The notes beneath the pieces are model-generated. The model searched no databases. It had not been told where the DNA came from and saw only the letters and a list, made by a program, of their open reading frames with translations. Of a stretch of 64,000 bases of DNA, positions 11,151-22,860 are shown piece by piece (within the stretch, counting starts at the first letter, position 1; the number at the start of each line of letters is the position of its first letter). The position numbers and the translations under genes were made by a program. Origin of the DNA: Calliopum simillimum (taxonomy: Eukaryota > Arthropoda > Insecta > Diptera > Lauxaniidae). The DNA is taken from positions 23,403,329 through 23,467,328 of the forward strand of contig OX638369.1 in NCBI GenBank assembly GCA_951812925.1, written 5' to 3'.

Positions 11151-12068
11151 TCGTTCCATTTGGATTGGATTGAAATTCGTTGAGAGCCATCGATGATTAG
11201 AGTAGCATTCGGCCTTTTTTCTCTTTTTCGTTTTTTTTTTTGCTTAACTTATTTTTCTACTGATTTTCGAGTATGACTGTCAGGTGGTGTAGGTGCGAGT
11301 AGCTTAATACACTAGTGGGAATTTGGCATTGATAAGCAAGAGCAGCAGCGGCAGTGGCGGTAGATAATGAGACTCGCAATGAAGGATGCGTGCCAAGTAG
11401 GCTAACAACAGGAAGCTGTGTGAATGGTTGATGGTTGAATGAAGTATGAGTTGGATTTTTTTTTCATGGATTTTGGGCGAGTCTGCCATAGTCCGCGAGC
11501 ATATTTTTCCTGCCTGATTGTGTTGTCTGTCCACGGGTATGAGAAAGCATGGAGTACACGCACAATGAGGCAATCAGCAGCAAAGTAAATTGTTTGAATT
11601 ATATTTTGCTGTGACGTTGTGTCTCAGACTCACAAAAATTTTTCGTTATGTTTAAATTGCTTTAGTGCAAGAGAGACAACGACGACTATGACGACGAAGG
11701 CAGCATAAATTGAATGTATTTACGTGATCTGAAGTAAAATTAATTTATTTTGTGGCTTAGAGAAGTGGACAGACTACCGTAGATAAAATTGCTAATACTT
11801 ATGAATATATGGATTTTGAGATGAAAATGCAATATTTATCCAATAAGCTTAAAGGGATTTGAGTAACCAGTTCATTAATATCATACATAAAATTCAAGTA
11901 TTCACTTAATGGTACAAAATTTTAGAGATTTCAATTAACTAGAGTTTGCCATGTGGCTTAAATTCAATCAATTTGATTTGACTTTAAAAAGAACACTCAC
12001 GCTCATAATTTAAGCAAGCAAATTCATATTACTAACCATGCCTGTCAATTTGCTCTTGAGGGTCGTGT
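11151..12068. other. Non-coding DNA, no feature recognised
   Basis: Short GCAGCGGCAG run near 11345. The minus-strand frame at 11304-11573 has no recognisable domain. Confidence 0.4.
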
Positions 12069-12330
12069 CACAGCTCACTTAAAAACATAAAGGTCATATT
12101 ATCATTTCTTAGTGTTATATAGTGGATTAGCCATTAGAACGTTTTTTCCATTTAGAGGTGTGGCACCGCCCATTTAAAAAAATAAAGGTCATATTACCGT
12201 TCCTCAGTGTTAACCCTATATCCATACCAAATTTCATTAAAATCGATGCCGCGGTTTATTCGTGAGAATATTTTTTCCTTTTAGGGGCGTGGTACCGCCC
12301 ACATTTTTAAAGTAAAATATCTTAAGCACC
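12069..12330. repeat. ~95-115-bp tandem units with GGTGTGGCACCGCCC boxes
   Basis: AAAGGTCATATTA occurs at 12089 and 12184. Each unit ends in a GGTGTGGCACCGCCCA or GGCGTGGTACCGCCCA box and includes CATACCAAATTTCATTAAAA. This is the stacked repeat type common in fly non-coding DNA, seen again at 41, 48 and 50 kb. Confidence 0.7.
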
Positions 12331-12448
12331 GCTCTTCCAGACAACCTTTCCAGCTAAGAAAAATCAACGAATATTTTGAGATTAAGGTAAAGAAACAGCG
12401 GCTGAACCGAATTCGTTCGCCAGTTTATATAATAATACAAACATCGCT

Positions 12449-12465
12449 CAACAGGTCGTATGAGT
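12449..12465 (+). repeat. Recurrent motif CAACAGGTCGTATGAGT, copy 7
   Basis: One mismatch from the consensus (G for T at position 6). It lies about 100 bp beyond the end of the 12.1-kb tandem units. Confidence 0.7.
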
Positions 12466-13859
12466 GTTATTGATTTCATGTATTTCGATTTGAGATTAAG
12501 TGTATAATATCCTTAGGCTTTCCATTTCCAATAACAGAAAACTGCAATTAATTGAGCTATTCGACCGACAATACCTAAATGTATGCTTTAGATTTTAAAC
12601 ATGTTAATAAAAGCAAAGTTTTGAATAATTTCATTCTGGAAAACCAACATACTATTGTGGAGCAACACAAATATCTGCCATAAGCACGAGCACAATCTTT
12701 AGGAGCTTATAGCCATCAAATGATGCATATACACACAAACAAACAACGAGTCCTTTGAAATTTCACCTGTAAAAGAGTTTTCATATTTTCTGAATTTTCC
12801 TACATACACATGCACATTTGTGAAATGAAACATGTTTTCATTATTGCGTACTTTTCCTGTGGTTGTTGCATTATTTGTGTACATTGCTACTTTGCATTTG
12901 TATTCTTGTGAAGTTCTTTTTACTCGTTGCTGCTCCAAGTCCTATGGGAATATTGCAAGCTGACAGTGCAATACAGTAAATACTATCAAAAGTAAGAAAA
13001 GCTACAATAAGAAGATGATGCAGCAGCACACAATGAAGAAAGCAGCCGCAGAAGCAGCAATACAAAAAAGTCAGCTGGTTAGTGACAATATTGCTGCAGC
13101 AACAACAGCAACAACTACGTCTGCATCAGCTCTATGTGAGTTAACGAGCCGGAAGCTCTTAAGCAATTAACTTTCCCATTTAAATGCAAACACAAAAATC
13201 CTTCCTTTTTGTTTTCATTTCTTTTCTTTATTTTTGTTTACTTTTTGAAGTTTTCTGTCTCCAGAATAGAGAGCGACAGAGACAGACAAACTAAATGTTT
13301 TTCCAATTTTTGCTGACTTGAGTTTCTAGGGACTGTAAACTTTTTTTGCTTGTGCATTTACACAGAAAAATATTTCAAAAGGTTTCCACAAAAGAAAAAA
13401 TTTAAGGTTCCGAATACACCGTGTGAATTTTTGGAAAGTTCAATTTATATTTATTTTTTTTTGAAGATAAATAAAATAAAATATTTTTTTTTTAATTTTT
13501 AACAAAAATTATGTGTAAGATTTCTTTTTAGGAATAGCCAATGTTTTATTCAGTTGTTGTTTAACAATTGCTTAGTGCAGTTTGTAGGTTACACCTATTT
13601 TTCATCAGCGAGTACCCCGACATTTTCTTGATTTTCTTGGTGTCTCAACTCTCTAGATAGAAATAAAAATGAATGAGATAAAAAATTGCCACTTTTGCAA
13701 TCAGCAACGTCAAATATTTCGACAATTCTTCTGGAAGGACTTAATTCGAGTTATAAAATTTACTTTCTCTTACCTACTCAGAAAACTACTTCCATTGGAA
13801 AAAATTTTATAGTATATACAGTTGTCAATTTTGCTTAGTTACCACTAAATAGTGCCGAT
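12466..13859. other. Non-coding DNA, no feature recognised
   Basis: CAG/GCA-rich patch near 13020-13130 and A/T-rich remainder. The minus-strand frames at 12699-12938 and 12871-13065 are short and featureless. Confidence 0.4.
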
Positions 13860-14432
13860 GCAGACCTTACTCAGGGGACTGATACCGATTTGAGTTAGGC
13901 AACACATTGTGACGAACCTTTTTGAAGCCGAAGTTTTTGCTCCTCGTGTCCGGGTCTCGTACCACAAAAATTTATTTATTCGCAGTTACCTACCTCCATA
14001 ATTTTAAAAGAAAGACGACTTTGTTTTGTTCTTAATTAGTTTAACTTAAATTTTATTTATCACTTCACTGTGTTCACTGTTCTTATTTTAGTTCTATGAT
14101 TCACTTTGTATTCTTAAATCTGTCTCTGATTTTCTTAGTCTTTTTTCTTAGTTTATTTTCACAAAATGGCGTACATTGACTGAATGGCGCGTTGTGAGGT
14201 ATATTTTCTTCGACTCGTGTGATGACGTCGTTTTGCGGGCCGTCGCAGTCTCTTTACCTATTTTCCCTTCTAGTCGCTTTGTCTTGTTTGCATACGTGCC
14301 TTTTGTGTTTTCTTTGCCTGCAGGGGTATCTTGTGTCCTACTACTCTATTAAAGATCACTTTGTTCTCTTTTAACGCACAAGGGCACGTTGACGATGGGG
14401 CCTCTGCGTCACTGGCAGCATGTGTGATTATA

Positions 14433-14460
14433 GGTGAAGCTGGTGAGCACAGACGACACC
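14433..14460. repeat. Hairpin 1 of the GGTGA...TCACC family
   Basis: GGTGAAGCTGGTGAGCACAG closes with GACACC. The arms pair as GGTG/CACC and CTG/CAG around a GTGAGCA loop. Confidence 0.6.
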
Positions 14461-14740
14461 TACACTTGCTCAGTGCTACGCGAGATCAGCTAAAATTTTC
14501 TCTCTGAGTGCCTGCTACGTTTGTTTTTCCCCTTATTTTGTGAGTCTGTCTTGTGTTCCCTTTCACGGGAATAAAATACCACTCTATATCTTTTGCTCTC
14601 GGCTGTATGCAAAACTGTTGAGCACAGTTGCCGCCTGCATACGAAAAATACTTTATCTTATGCTCAATTAACAACATCTGCCTATTCTCATTCTCTTCGG
14701 ACTGCAAGAGTTCAGTAAGATGCATCACTGGTAACTATAT

Positions 14741-14766
14741 GTGAGTCTGGTGAACACAGACCTCAC
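14741..14766. repeat. Hairpin 2 of the GGTGA...TCACC family
   Basis: GTGAGTCTG pairs with CAGACCTCAC with one bulge around GTGAACA. This is the strongest stem of the four. Confidence 0.65.
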
Positions 14767-14875
14767 CCCTCCCTGCAGTACAAAGCTATCGATGCTCTTG
14801 TGAGTTATACATGCTTGGTTAATGTTCTCTGAGACCTATTTATTCCTATCTCCTGCGAGTTTTTGCTTTTGCGCT

Positions 14876-14926
14876 GCACTCCGCTCTCAACCACTGGGAT
14901 ACCAAAGATGAGAGTGGAGTAGAGCT
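14876..14926. repeat. Stem-loop CACTCCGCTCTCA / TGAGAGTGGAGT
   Basis: The two arms are complementary with one G-T type mismatch and lie about 18 bp apart, between hairpins 2 and 3. Confidence 0.55.
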
Positions 14927-14944
14927 ACCAACACGCTCGATGTC

Positions 14945-14975
14945 AAGTGAGTTCTGGTGATCACAGGCGTCACTT
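14945..14975. repeat. Hairpin 3 of the GGTGA...TCACC family
   Basis: AAGTGA pairs with TCACTT and CTG with CAG around GGTGATCA. The loop word GGTGA is kept. Confidence 0.6.
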
Positions 14976-15102
14976 TTTCCCGAGTAGGGCGTTTGCGAAG
15001 CAAATCTATACACTCTCTGGGGCTAATGTTTTCTCTTCCTAGGGTTTTGTCTATTGCGCTTCACCCCACAGTGTTCAGTTAAGCGGCGGCACGCTCAGCT
15101 GT

Positions 15103-15132
15103 AGGTGAGACTGGTGAGCGCAGGCTTCACCT
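15103..15132. repeat. Hairpin 4 of the GGTGA...TCACC family
   Basis: AGGTGA pairs with TCACCT around CTGGTGAGCGCAG. Spacing to the previous members shrinks from 308 to 204 to 158 bp, so these are diverged units of one internal repeat. The 15105-15293 open frame starts inside it and is not a gene. Confidence 0.6.
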
Positions 15133-15700
15133 CTACCCGAGTGATACCTCGCACGCCTACTCTATACTTGCGTTTGTCTCTACAGACACTCTCACACAGA
15201 CTTTTACGAGAGGCAATTCCTACCAGGAGATCACTCGGTGAGTGCAAGTGCTTACCCGTGGTCGGTATTGAGCCCGCTAGGTCTCAGTCCTAAGAAGGGA
15301 AAAAAATAAATTAATCATTTATTTCACAACTACCTGTTGAAACACTGATTTGCTGTGCGACTGCTCGGCTTGCTGGCCCGCGAAGAACTGACTTGAACTG
15401 AACTGACGCTGTTCACTTGAAGTAATTTTTCATGATCATGACAGCAGCAAAAATGGGATCAGCTGTTTCTAACACGCAGCTGTTTCTGACATGCAATAGT
15501 TCTGTTCGCTTGTGATATCTTAATTGAACAATCGTACGGCAATAATTGAGTTCATGAGTCTGTACTTTTTACTTATTTTAACGAAAGGAATTAAATAACT
15601 TAAAAATAAGAATAAAATCAATCGAGATTCAAATCTCGTTTGTAACGGAAAATTAAATAATAATTATAAAAAAAAATACACGGTAGCGTTGATTCTTGTT

Positions 15701-18388
15701 TGCTGTTGATGTGGGCAAATACAAGGCCCTGCCGACTTTTGCCCTCACAACATGTACCTAGATATCTATCAAAATAATAACCTGAATAGCAATGACCGTT
15801 TTGCCGTGGTTAATCCCCTCCTGAACGAGAGATATCATGCTTTTACTCTGCTATATTAAAAACATTCAACCGTTGAGAGTGTGGTGCCATCATTCGAAAG
15901 TAATGGAACCAAACAATTAACAAGAAGAAAGCCAATCATTTATGAGAATAAATTTTAGCTGGTGAACCATCCTCATATCCAGGTTGGAATCATACCAAAG
16001 CGGTTGTTTTTTAACGGCCAAGGACTTTTCAAACTGATGAGGCGATGGGGTTGTGACATTTCAGTGAATGTGATAAAAACTGTTTGCTTCAGAATAAAGA
16101 AGAATTGAAGAAGACAACAAAACACCAACAGTCTGAAAGTAAACACCGAAAAGTTTGAAAGGTAAGCTTTCATTTTCAGCGTTCAAGAGTCAACTATACT
16201 ATAGGTTTTGTTTTTATAATTCTTTAAGTTTTTGTTGAAGATTTAATTAGTTCATCTATGAACTTATGCGACATAATTTTACAAAAAAATTACATTTCTT
16301 TGAATAGTTTTTCTTATAGTGCATCAAATGCATCTTGGTTGTAAATATGCTGTGTTGTATTTACATGTTTTTAAATACATACAGTAAGAGGACAGGTTGC
16401 ATATCCTTTTGCTTTACAACTTTTCCTTCCTTTTTCTTTGTTGCTCTGTGGTTGCATTGCATTGTTTTCTTACTTGTGGTCTCATTCATATACATATTGT
16501 GTGATCCCTGTGGGCTTGTAGCTTTAATAATTATTTTGTGCTTCTTTTGTCTTTCTTGAAAATTTTGTTGGTTTTCTTTTCATTTCCTTTAACTAAAGCG
16601 GAAATTGCTAACTTAAAATGTCTACACAAATAGTATTTCCGGCATTAGCAACACCACTATGTACTTTTGTTTATTTCAAAGAAAAATCAATTTCAGTACA
16701 GGGCATGTTATTTGACTCCTTGCAAAAGTGTTTCTCTAAAATTTGCTTCAAAAGTGTTGATCTTTCAATTAAATGATTTTCTTTAACGACATGAATATTT
16801 ATATGCTCTATCCGCAAAAAAATGTTCAATATATAACTCAAACTTGTGTTTCTTGCTCTTGAGGAAATTTGAAGAGCAAAGCCAACAACAGCTACATTCG
16901 AAAATCTTCTTTGCAATAATGTGCCCAAGGTAACACAGTGGTGACATAGCACATAAAAGCATAGCAAAATTTTGTACAAAAAGCAGTCAGCTGCCAAACG
17001 CCACTGTTCAAATTTCATTTTGTAAGTAATATCCTTGCGCTGGAAATTTTTTTGCTGAGCAGGGCATTTTTTGCGCCTCATATTGCTGTGCTGCAAGCAA
17101 AGAAAAAATTAAAATATTCGCACGCGTAATAAACATGCCCTTTCGATAGTAGGCGGCGATATAAAACAACAAAAAAATGAGTGGCAAGAAAAAATAGAAG
17201 AAAATTTGTGTAGCAACATTGGCAGCAGCAGCAGCAGCGCAGCAACATTGATTGGTTGCGGTTGTGAACAATTTAGATCAAGGATATCGATATGACACTT
17301 CATGTTTGCCGCCATTTTGTCATTTTAGCATTTATGCCAATTTTGTGGTATAACGAGTATAAAAACAACAACAGCAACAACAAAAACAATAGCAACAACA
17401 TGATGATGTAGCAAGTAAAGGCAATGTTTCTGCTGGTGAGGAGGCCTATGGTTTGGTTGGCGCGAAATTAAATTATTGCGCGCAAAATGTAAATGGCTCG
17501 TAAGCATGACGGTATACAGTGGGAGTAAGTGTTATAAATTTACATATTTTAAGGCACTTAATTTATTTTTATTATAGTAAAACTCTTGGAAATTGAAGAA
17601 ATCATAAAGTTTGAATTTCATTTATTGAGTATAACACGACGTATGATTAACTTTTCATGTAAAAAATGCCAAAAGTTGGGGCATAAACTTAAGAAATTTT
17701 TCCCATAATTTAAAGCGGCCATGAAGCATAATTGAAATTATTGATTAAAATAAACTATTTTTATAAATTTTATAAGTAGTTTTAATTTAAAAGGTGTCGG
17801 TTCTGAGATATGCCTATCTGAAGTTTGGAAATCACACGACAACCTAAAATATTTTCCATTGGTATATATATGAACAAATTCTCGATTTCAGTTTGGTCGA
17901 AATGTGGAGATTATACTACAATTATTTAAAAACAATATATTTAAGTTGTAGAAGTGTAAGATCTTTAAAAAGACAACATATTTGAACCTCTGAAAATTGT
18001 ACAAATATGGCTAAAATCTTAAGCAGCCATGAAAAAGTCACACTTTCATTCTTATGAGTTACAATATAAGCAGTAATTGGTAAAAAACTATGAATATGGA
18101 ATACATCTGTGCTTGAGCGTCATCCATAAAAGATGTTTTCAGCCAAATGTTCATCCAGGAGTGAACAATTAAGACTAGACATTTCAACTTTGAACGTCCA
18201 TTTAAGTAAAGTGCTTAAATAATTAAAAACAAAAAACACAAAGAGGAGAGTTTGGTATTGCTCGGTTGACATTTTTAAGTGATAAGAGAGGGCATAAAAT
18301 TCAAATAAATTCGTATAACCAGCTAAGGGTCCTAAATGTCTGTGTTTGTCACTAAAAATTGTATTTTTAAAATAAACTTATTTTTAAT
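15701..18388. other. Non-coding DNA with scattered simple repeats
   Basis: GCAGCAGCAGCAGCAGCGCAG lies near 17222 and an ACAACAGCAACAACAA patch near 17365. A weak relative of the CATGTCGTATGAGT motif (ACACGACGTATGATTAAC) occurs near 17635. The 141-codon minus-strand frame at 16671-17096 and its neighbours show no domain, no balanced codon use and no splice signals I trust. Confidence 0.4.
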
Positions 18389-18405
18389 CAACATGTCGTA
18401 TGAGT
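18389..18405 (+). repeat. Recurrent motif CAACATGTCGTATGAGT, copy 8
   Basis: Exact motif, isolated: neither flank resembles the module that follows the 8.9-10.9 kb copies. This makes conservation of the 17 bp itself notable. Confidence 0.75.
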
Positions 18406-19539
18406 AATTTGTTTTACAATTTACGAGATATATCTCAATAATATAGTTTTACAAAAAGGCAAGTTAAGCCTAAAGCCAGTGGATTGTTTTCTTTATGGCC
18501 CAATCCTTGACAAAACCATTTAAAAATAATGCCATAATGTGCTTGTGCCTTAATTTATGCAAATGAGATCCCGTTGTGGGTTGACATTTATTTGTAGACA
18601 GATAGAGAACTATTTAATAAAAAAACCATGCCAAATGTTTTGCGAGTAACTATTTAAAATGTTGGGAAATTAGGATGTAAAAAGACCTATGGGGGAGGTA
18701 AGGGGACTAATACCAGGGTAGATTATATATGAGTAGAAGGCGGTTATGAATCGGAGTGAAGATAAGGGGAAGCATAAAAATCACACAGAAAAAGGCCTTA
18801 AAATATTGAGGAAAAATTGGTGAAAAATTTTTTTTCAGAACTAGAACTAGAAAATACAAAGTAGTGAGAGTTGGTGGAATAAGATGAAGAATCAATAGAA
18901 GAACGTAAAGGAATAAAAAAAAGAAACTAAAGGAAAAACATTAATCATGCAAAAAGAATGAAAAAAGGCTTGCGAAGGGAAGAAGAGGATTGTTATCAGA
19001 CAAACTGAGCTGAAGAAAGAGAATTACAAGACTGGTAGCTCTTGGAAGGGCAAATGAAGTTAAAAAAAAGAATTAAAGCATAATCGGCTTAAAAACAATA
19101 CAATAGATGGAAAAAAATGGCTGAAACATGAAAGCATAAAGCATTTAGGGCTAGACAAAAATGAGAGGGAAAGATGGACTTTTGAAAAACCTAAAGAAGA
19201 TTGTAAGTGGTACAAACTGAAATCTAAAAATAGTCATACTTTTTACATTTATACAAAATATGTAATTTCAATCCCTCTTGCCTCTTGGAGGCTATTAGGG
19301 GGCTACCAGGGGTTGACTGAAGAGTTCAAATTATTTTCAGTTTTAGTTTTCGGTTTCAGTGCACGCAAATTTCAAATGTTTAGAACAAGCCAAATTCTAA
19401 CCCCTAAAGAGGTATTAAGGGGGCGCTATGACAAAATCTGAGGGTGATGGGTGAATTTCAACCTAGGATTTGTTTTTTAGCACACCAAAAAACATACCGC
19501 ATGGTACCTCAACTTTCTACTACAAGATTATTTTTTTGT
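18406..19539. other. Purine-biased non-coding DNA
   Basis: From about 18670 to 19240 the + strand is rich in GAA/GGA words without a clean repeat unit. Nothing else is recognised. Confidence 0.4.
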
Positions 19540-19765
19540 GGGCCTGCGTAATGATTACCATTTAAATTCATTTTTAAAATGGTTTATGTTGACTATATGA
19601 AAATTAGGTTCATAGTTCAATCCCGGCCTCAGACAAAAAGTTCAAAAATTTTTCAATTGTTATTTCATTTAATTTAAAATAAATTAAATAAAACATTAAT
19701 TGGTCTGATGATGGTTACGTGGCGGTAACCGAAACATATGTCACCATAGCCATGCTTAGTAGTTT
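19540..19765 (+). mobile_element. Possible SINE/LINE-tail relic
   Basis: TAGTTCAATCCCGGCC at about 19614 resembles a polymerase III B box with a tRNA T-arm. About 90 bp later, after an A/T-rich stretch, comes GGTCTGATGATGGTTACGTG followed by GCGGTAACCGAAAC, which holds a GGTTAC/GTAACC stem and resembles the tails of insect retroposons. I see no convincing A box upstream, so this is a weak call. Confidence 0.25.
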
Positions 19766-21570
19766 TTTTTCTCTCATCCTAATTGTCATGATTTTCTAAG
19801 TTGAAAAATGCATAGAATTTTAGATTCTTGCAAATAATGACTAAAGTTCGCAAAATTAGTATAAATTCATTTTTGTTTAACACATCGGAATTAAGTTATT
19901 TGAAGCTGAAATTCTAAATTTAGAAAATTTTTACGTTTTCAAAAAATTTAGTTTTTCTTTGATTTTTTAGTGTATAAAAGTTAATGATAAAGTATTGCTT
20001 GTTTTATCCCATTGTCTTGAACAGTATATATGGCATATAGTTACGTATAAAGACACATATTTTTTAGCAAGCAGATCGTGCGTCACAGTCTTAAGTAGCA
20101 CAATAAAGTTTGCGCATCATCTCACACCACAAAATTAATGGCATAATTAAGCAATAAAAATTTTGCAACATCCTTTGATGGCAGCAGTCAGGCGGAGCGC
20201 GCTTGAAAATGCACACTGCCACTGATAAGCAATGATATATTGATTGTTATGGGTAGGTAGGTGAGTTATATTACGTAGATGATATGCGCGAGAAGAAAAT
20301 TACATTTTAGAACAAATTATTTTGGAAAAATTTCATAGAATATCTGTTCTTGACTAGGCCAAGTTATTATTACCATTTGCTAATGATGTTTACTTATTTT
20401 TGGAAGTTCATAAAAAAAAGAAAACTTTTTAAAGCATATTTCAACAAACAAAAAATTTTTTTATTAAAAAGAAATCCTAGAAAACTTTAACAGCTTTTAA
20501 ATCGTTTTTGCCAAATTTCAATGCTTCCTTTTCCTACGTCCATTTTACTCCACTTTTACGTTACCTTTCTCTGCAATACGCTAATGCAAATTTCTTGCGC
20601 GAAATATTTTCTTTCCAGAATTCAAATAAGCTTCATATATAAATATTTTTTCACTCTTAGATATCCCCGTGTTGATGTTTGCTCCCAAGGGTGTCATTTT
20701 CTGCTAAACCGCAAAAGGAAAAAAATTAGCTTGGTGCGCGTTACTAGGCCTTTTTTTGCTTGCAACCACAGTTTGTAAATGATTTTTGCAACATTTGCAA
20801 AAAAATAAAATACATTTCCAATTGGCAAATGTTGCGAATACCAATGGCGAAAAAATGGAAGAAAATAGTAGTAGATTTTTTTTTTTTTTGTAAATTCTTA
20901 TATTAGAATTCTTTACATTTATTTTAGAGAAAAAAATGGAAAAAACTGGAAAGAACTGTATTTACGCTTGGTTTGTTTAATGGTGCTATAAAAATTTGCT
21001 TTATGCTTTTCATGCATGTTTTAACAAGTGGCAACATTCAATTCGCGCGCATGTATGTGTGTATGGTGTTTATGTGTGAATTTTAGCATTTTAACTGTCC
21101 GACTACTACACATATAGTGATACTTAAAATTATTTTAAAATGTTATGTTCTTTTTCGCTTCAAGCCAATATTTTCTATACAAAATGGAAAAATAAATTTA
21201 ATTTCTTTTCTTTGAAACTCATAAAAATTCTTTTAAGACTTTTCTAAAATTACGTTTTTTGCTTGTTCGCTATACCAATACTGCAATTGAAAAGTGCCCT
21301 TATAAACATTATATATATATATATGTATTTGCGATTGATTTTTATGCTTTTAAGTTTAAGTTTTGCATTTAAATTGCTAATAATTTACAATTTTTATACT
21401 CCAGGAAAAGGAAGGATATGGAGTTCAAATGACTTTTACCATTGCATGTTACTAAACTTAAGTTTGGACGTTTAAGTTCAAATTTTGATATCATATGATG
21501 ATAATATTTAATAAAAATATTTTTCTGTATGTACTATAAGCACTTCTCTATACACTGTAATGAACTTTCC
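19766..21570. other. Non-coding DNA, no feature recognised
   Basis: A/T-rich, with a short (AT)n run near 21310. The open frames at 20521-20778 and 21263-21475 lack features. Confidence 0.4.
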
Positions 21571-21810
21571 TTATGCCTAGGATTAAACTCGCCGGTGTCC
21601 AAGGTTCTTGCAAATTAGAACACGACAGTTTCAGTTTAATGTTGTTCTTTATTTGATTTTTCTCGTGATGCGTTACAAAATTATTTATTCCATGTACCTA
21701 ATTCTCTGTCCCTAGCTAATTATTTGTCCCTAGCTATTCTTGGTCCCTAATCTAGCCTCGATGTCCTTAAGGAAAAGTGCTACCCCTAACCTTTACTTAT
21801 GTGCTAATTA

Positions 21811-22245
21811 CTCCGTTTGACAAGGTCCTCACAGGCTCGAATAAGACTTTTTAGGGTCACGAATTCCTGTGAAGCGTGGTCCAACGGTTCTACTGCCTGA
21901 CTTCGCTATGTTGACTATTTCGTTTGACAAGGTCCCCACAGGCTCGAATAAGACTTTCTAGGGTCACGAATTCCTATGAAGCTTGGTCCAACGATTCTAC
22001 TGCCTGCGCTTGTTCTCTTATTTTAGCTATTCCGTTTGATAAGATCCTCACAGGCTCGAAAAAGACTTTTTAGGGTCACGAATTCCTGTGAAGCTTGGTC
22101 CAACGGTTCTACTTCCTATACTTGCTATCTTATTTTACTACTCCGTTTGACAAGGTCCTCATAGGCTCAAATAAAAATTTTTAGGGTCACGAATTCATGT
22201 GAAGCTCGGTCTAACAATTCTACTACCTATGCTCGCTATCTTAAT
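21811..22245. repeat. Four ~110-bp tandem repeats
   Basis: CGTTTGACAAGGTCCTCACA starts at 21814 and returns, with changes, at 21921, 22033 and 22144 (steps 107, 112, 111). Each unit continues with AGGCTCGAATAAGACTTT, then TTAGGGTCACGAATTCCTGT and GGTCCAACGGTTCTACT. Confidence 0.85.
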
Positions 22246-22379
22246 TACCACTACGCAAGTTATTGCTTCTGTCTTGTAGCAGGCTTAGCTTGATCCTGCG
22301 GTACGTTGTTAGCACACTGTTGTCTGGTACTGCACTAGCGCGGTGATCCTGTAGCACGTTGTTTGTTTTATTTTAACCG

Positions 22380-22660
22380 ATAGCTTGATGAATATCCTTT
22401 CACTGATGTCCTGCGGCATTTGGTAAATATTCTTGCACTGATGTCCTGCGGTACTTTGATGAATATCCTTACACTGATGTCCTGGGGTACTTTGATGAAT
22501 ATCCTTGCACTGATGTCCTGCGGTACTTTGATGAATATCCTTGCACTGATGTCCTGGGGTACTTTGATGAATATCCTTGCACTGATGTCCTGCGGCACTT
22601 TGCCGATTATATTTACGCTGATATCCTGCGGCACTTTGATGATTATATTTTCTTCCACTC
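22380..22660. repeat. 36-bp tandem repeat, ~7.5 copies with alternating variants
   Basis: The unit contains TTTGATGAATATCCTTGCAC then TGATGTCCTGCGGTAC. Internal units alternate between CTGCGG and CTGGGG, so the true period in the centre is a 72-bp dimer. Because 36 is a multiple of three and the unit lacks stops, frames stay open on both strands (minus-strand period VPQDISARIFIK). Edge units are more diverged, as expected from unequal exchange. I do not call a protein: there is no leader, and the frames simply start and end with the array. Confidence 0.85.
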
Positions 22661-22699
22661 ACTAGGTTCACTTTCACTAACAGTTGGCGGCTTGACAAA

Positions 22700-22736
22700 G
22701 ACTGATCTCGAATGACCGGTTGCGCCTGCTTTTATA
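22700..22736 (-). promoter_or_regulatory. TATA box and initiator pair
   Basis: Minus-strand TATAAAA at 22736-22730 and TCAGTC at 22705-22700 put a start-site A at 22703, 33 bp from the first T of the box. The sequence between is GC-rich compared with its surroundings. It probably drove the LTR-like element around it. Confidence 0.45.
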
Positions 22737-22860
22737 CTGATGTAACGGTATTCTCTGCTGCTGCGCTGTTGCTTAGAACCGGTTTGACCACGTGCTCTGG
22801 CCATGCTGTTGTCAACCACGTGTTTGTACGCTGTTGCTATGCGCTCTTTTTCCATAGGAA

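Larger units (their letters stand above)
13900..15700 (-). mobile_element. Possible LTR-element terminal/leader region
   Basis: The block is richer in GC than its surroundings. Read on the minus strand it has a TCAGTTCAGTTCAAGTCAGT stretch near 15395 resembling repeated insect initiators, a GAAATAAATGA polyadenylation-like signal near 15325, and TGGTACGAGACCCGG near 13960, which could be a primer-binding site. Between them lie four related hairpins. No gag, protease or polymerase frame survives, and I could not pair it with a second LTR. LTR identity is inference from composition and signals only. Confidence 0.3.
21575..22860 (-). mobile_element. Possible LTR or 5' leader with tandem repeats
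   Basis: Read on the minus strand, TATAAAA (22736-22730) is followed at about 33 bp by a TCAGTC initiator with the A at 22703, the spacing of an insect RNA polymerase II core promoter. Downstream come a 36-bp array, a 110-bp array and then AAATCAAATAAAGAACAACA near 21650, which includes AATAAA. Promoter-to-AATAAA order suits an LTR with a repeat-rich transcribed part. No second LTR or polyprotein is visible, so the assignment is tentative. Confidence 0.35.

Noticed and set aside
15105..15293. 62-codon frame in the GC-richer LTR-like block
   Set aside because: It starts inside one of the four hairpins and has no domain. It probably reflects composition only.
16671..17096. 141-codon minus-strand frame, one of the longest non-repeat frames
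   Set aside because: No recognisable domain, no convincing start context and ordinary AT-rich codon use. Length is within what this amount of sequence can give by chance.
19610..19635. tRNA gene suggested by TAGTTCAATCCCGGCC
   Set aside because: No acceptor stem, D-arm or anticodon arm can be drawn around it. Kept only as a weak SINE-relic hint.
22309..22698. 129-codon minus-strand frame with a 12-residue repeat
   Set aside because: The 36-bp unit is divisible by three and stop-free, so the frame is expected without selection. Two other frames and the opposite strand are equally open.
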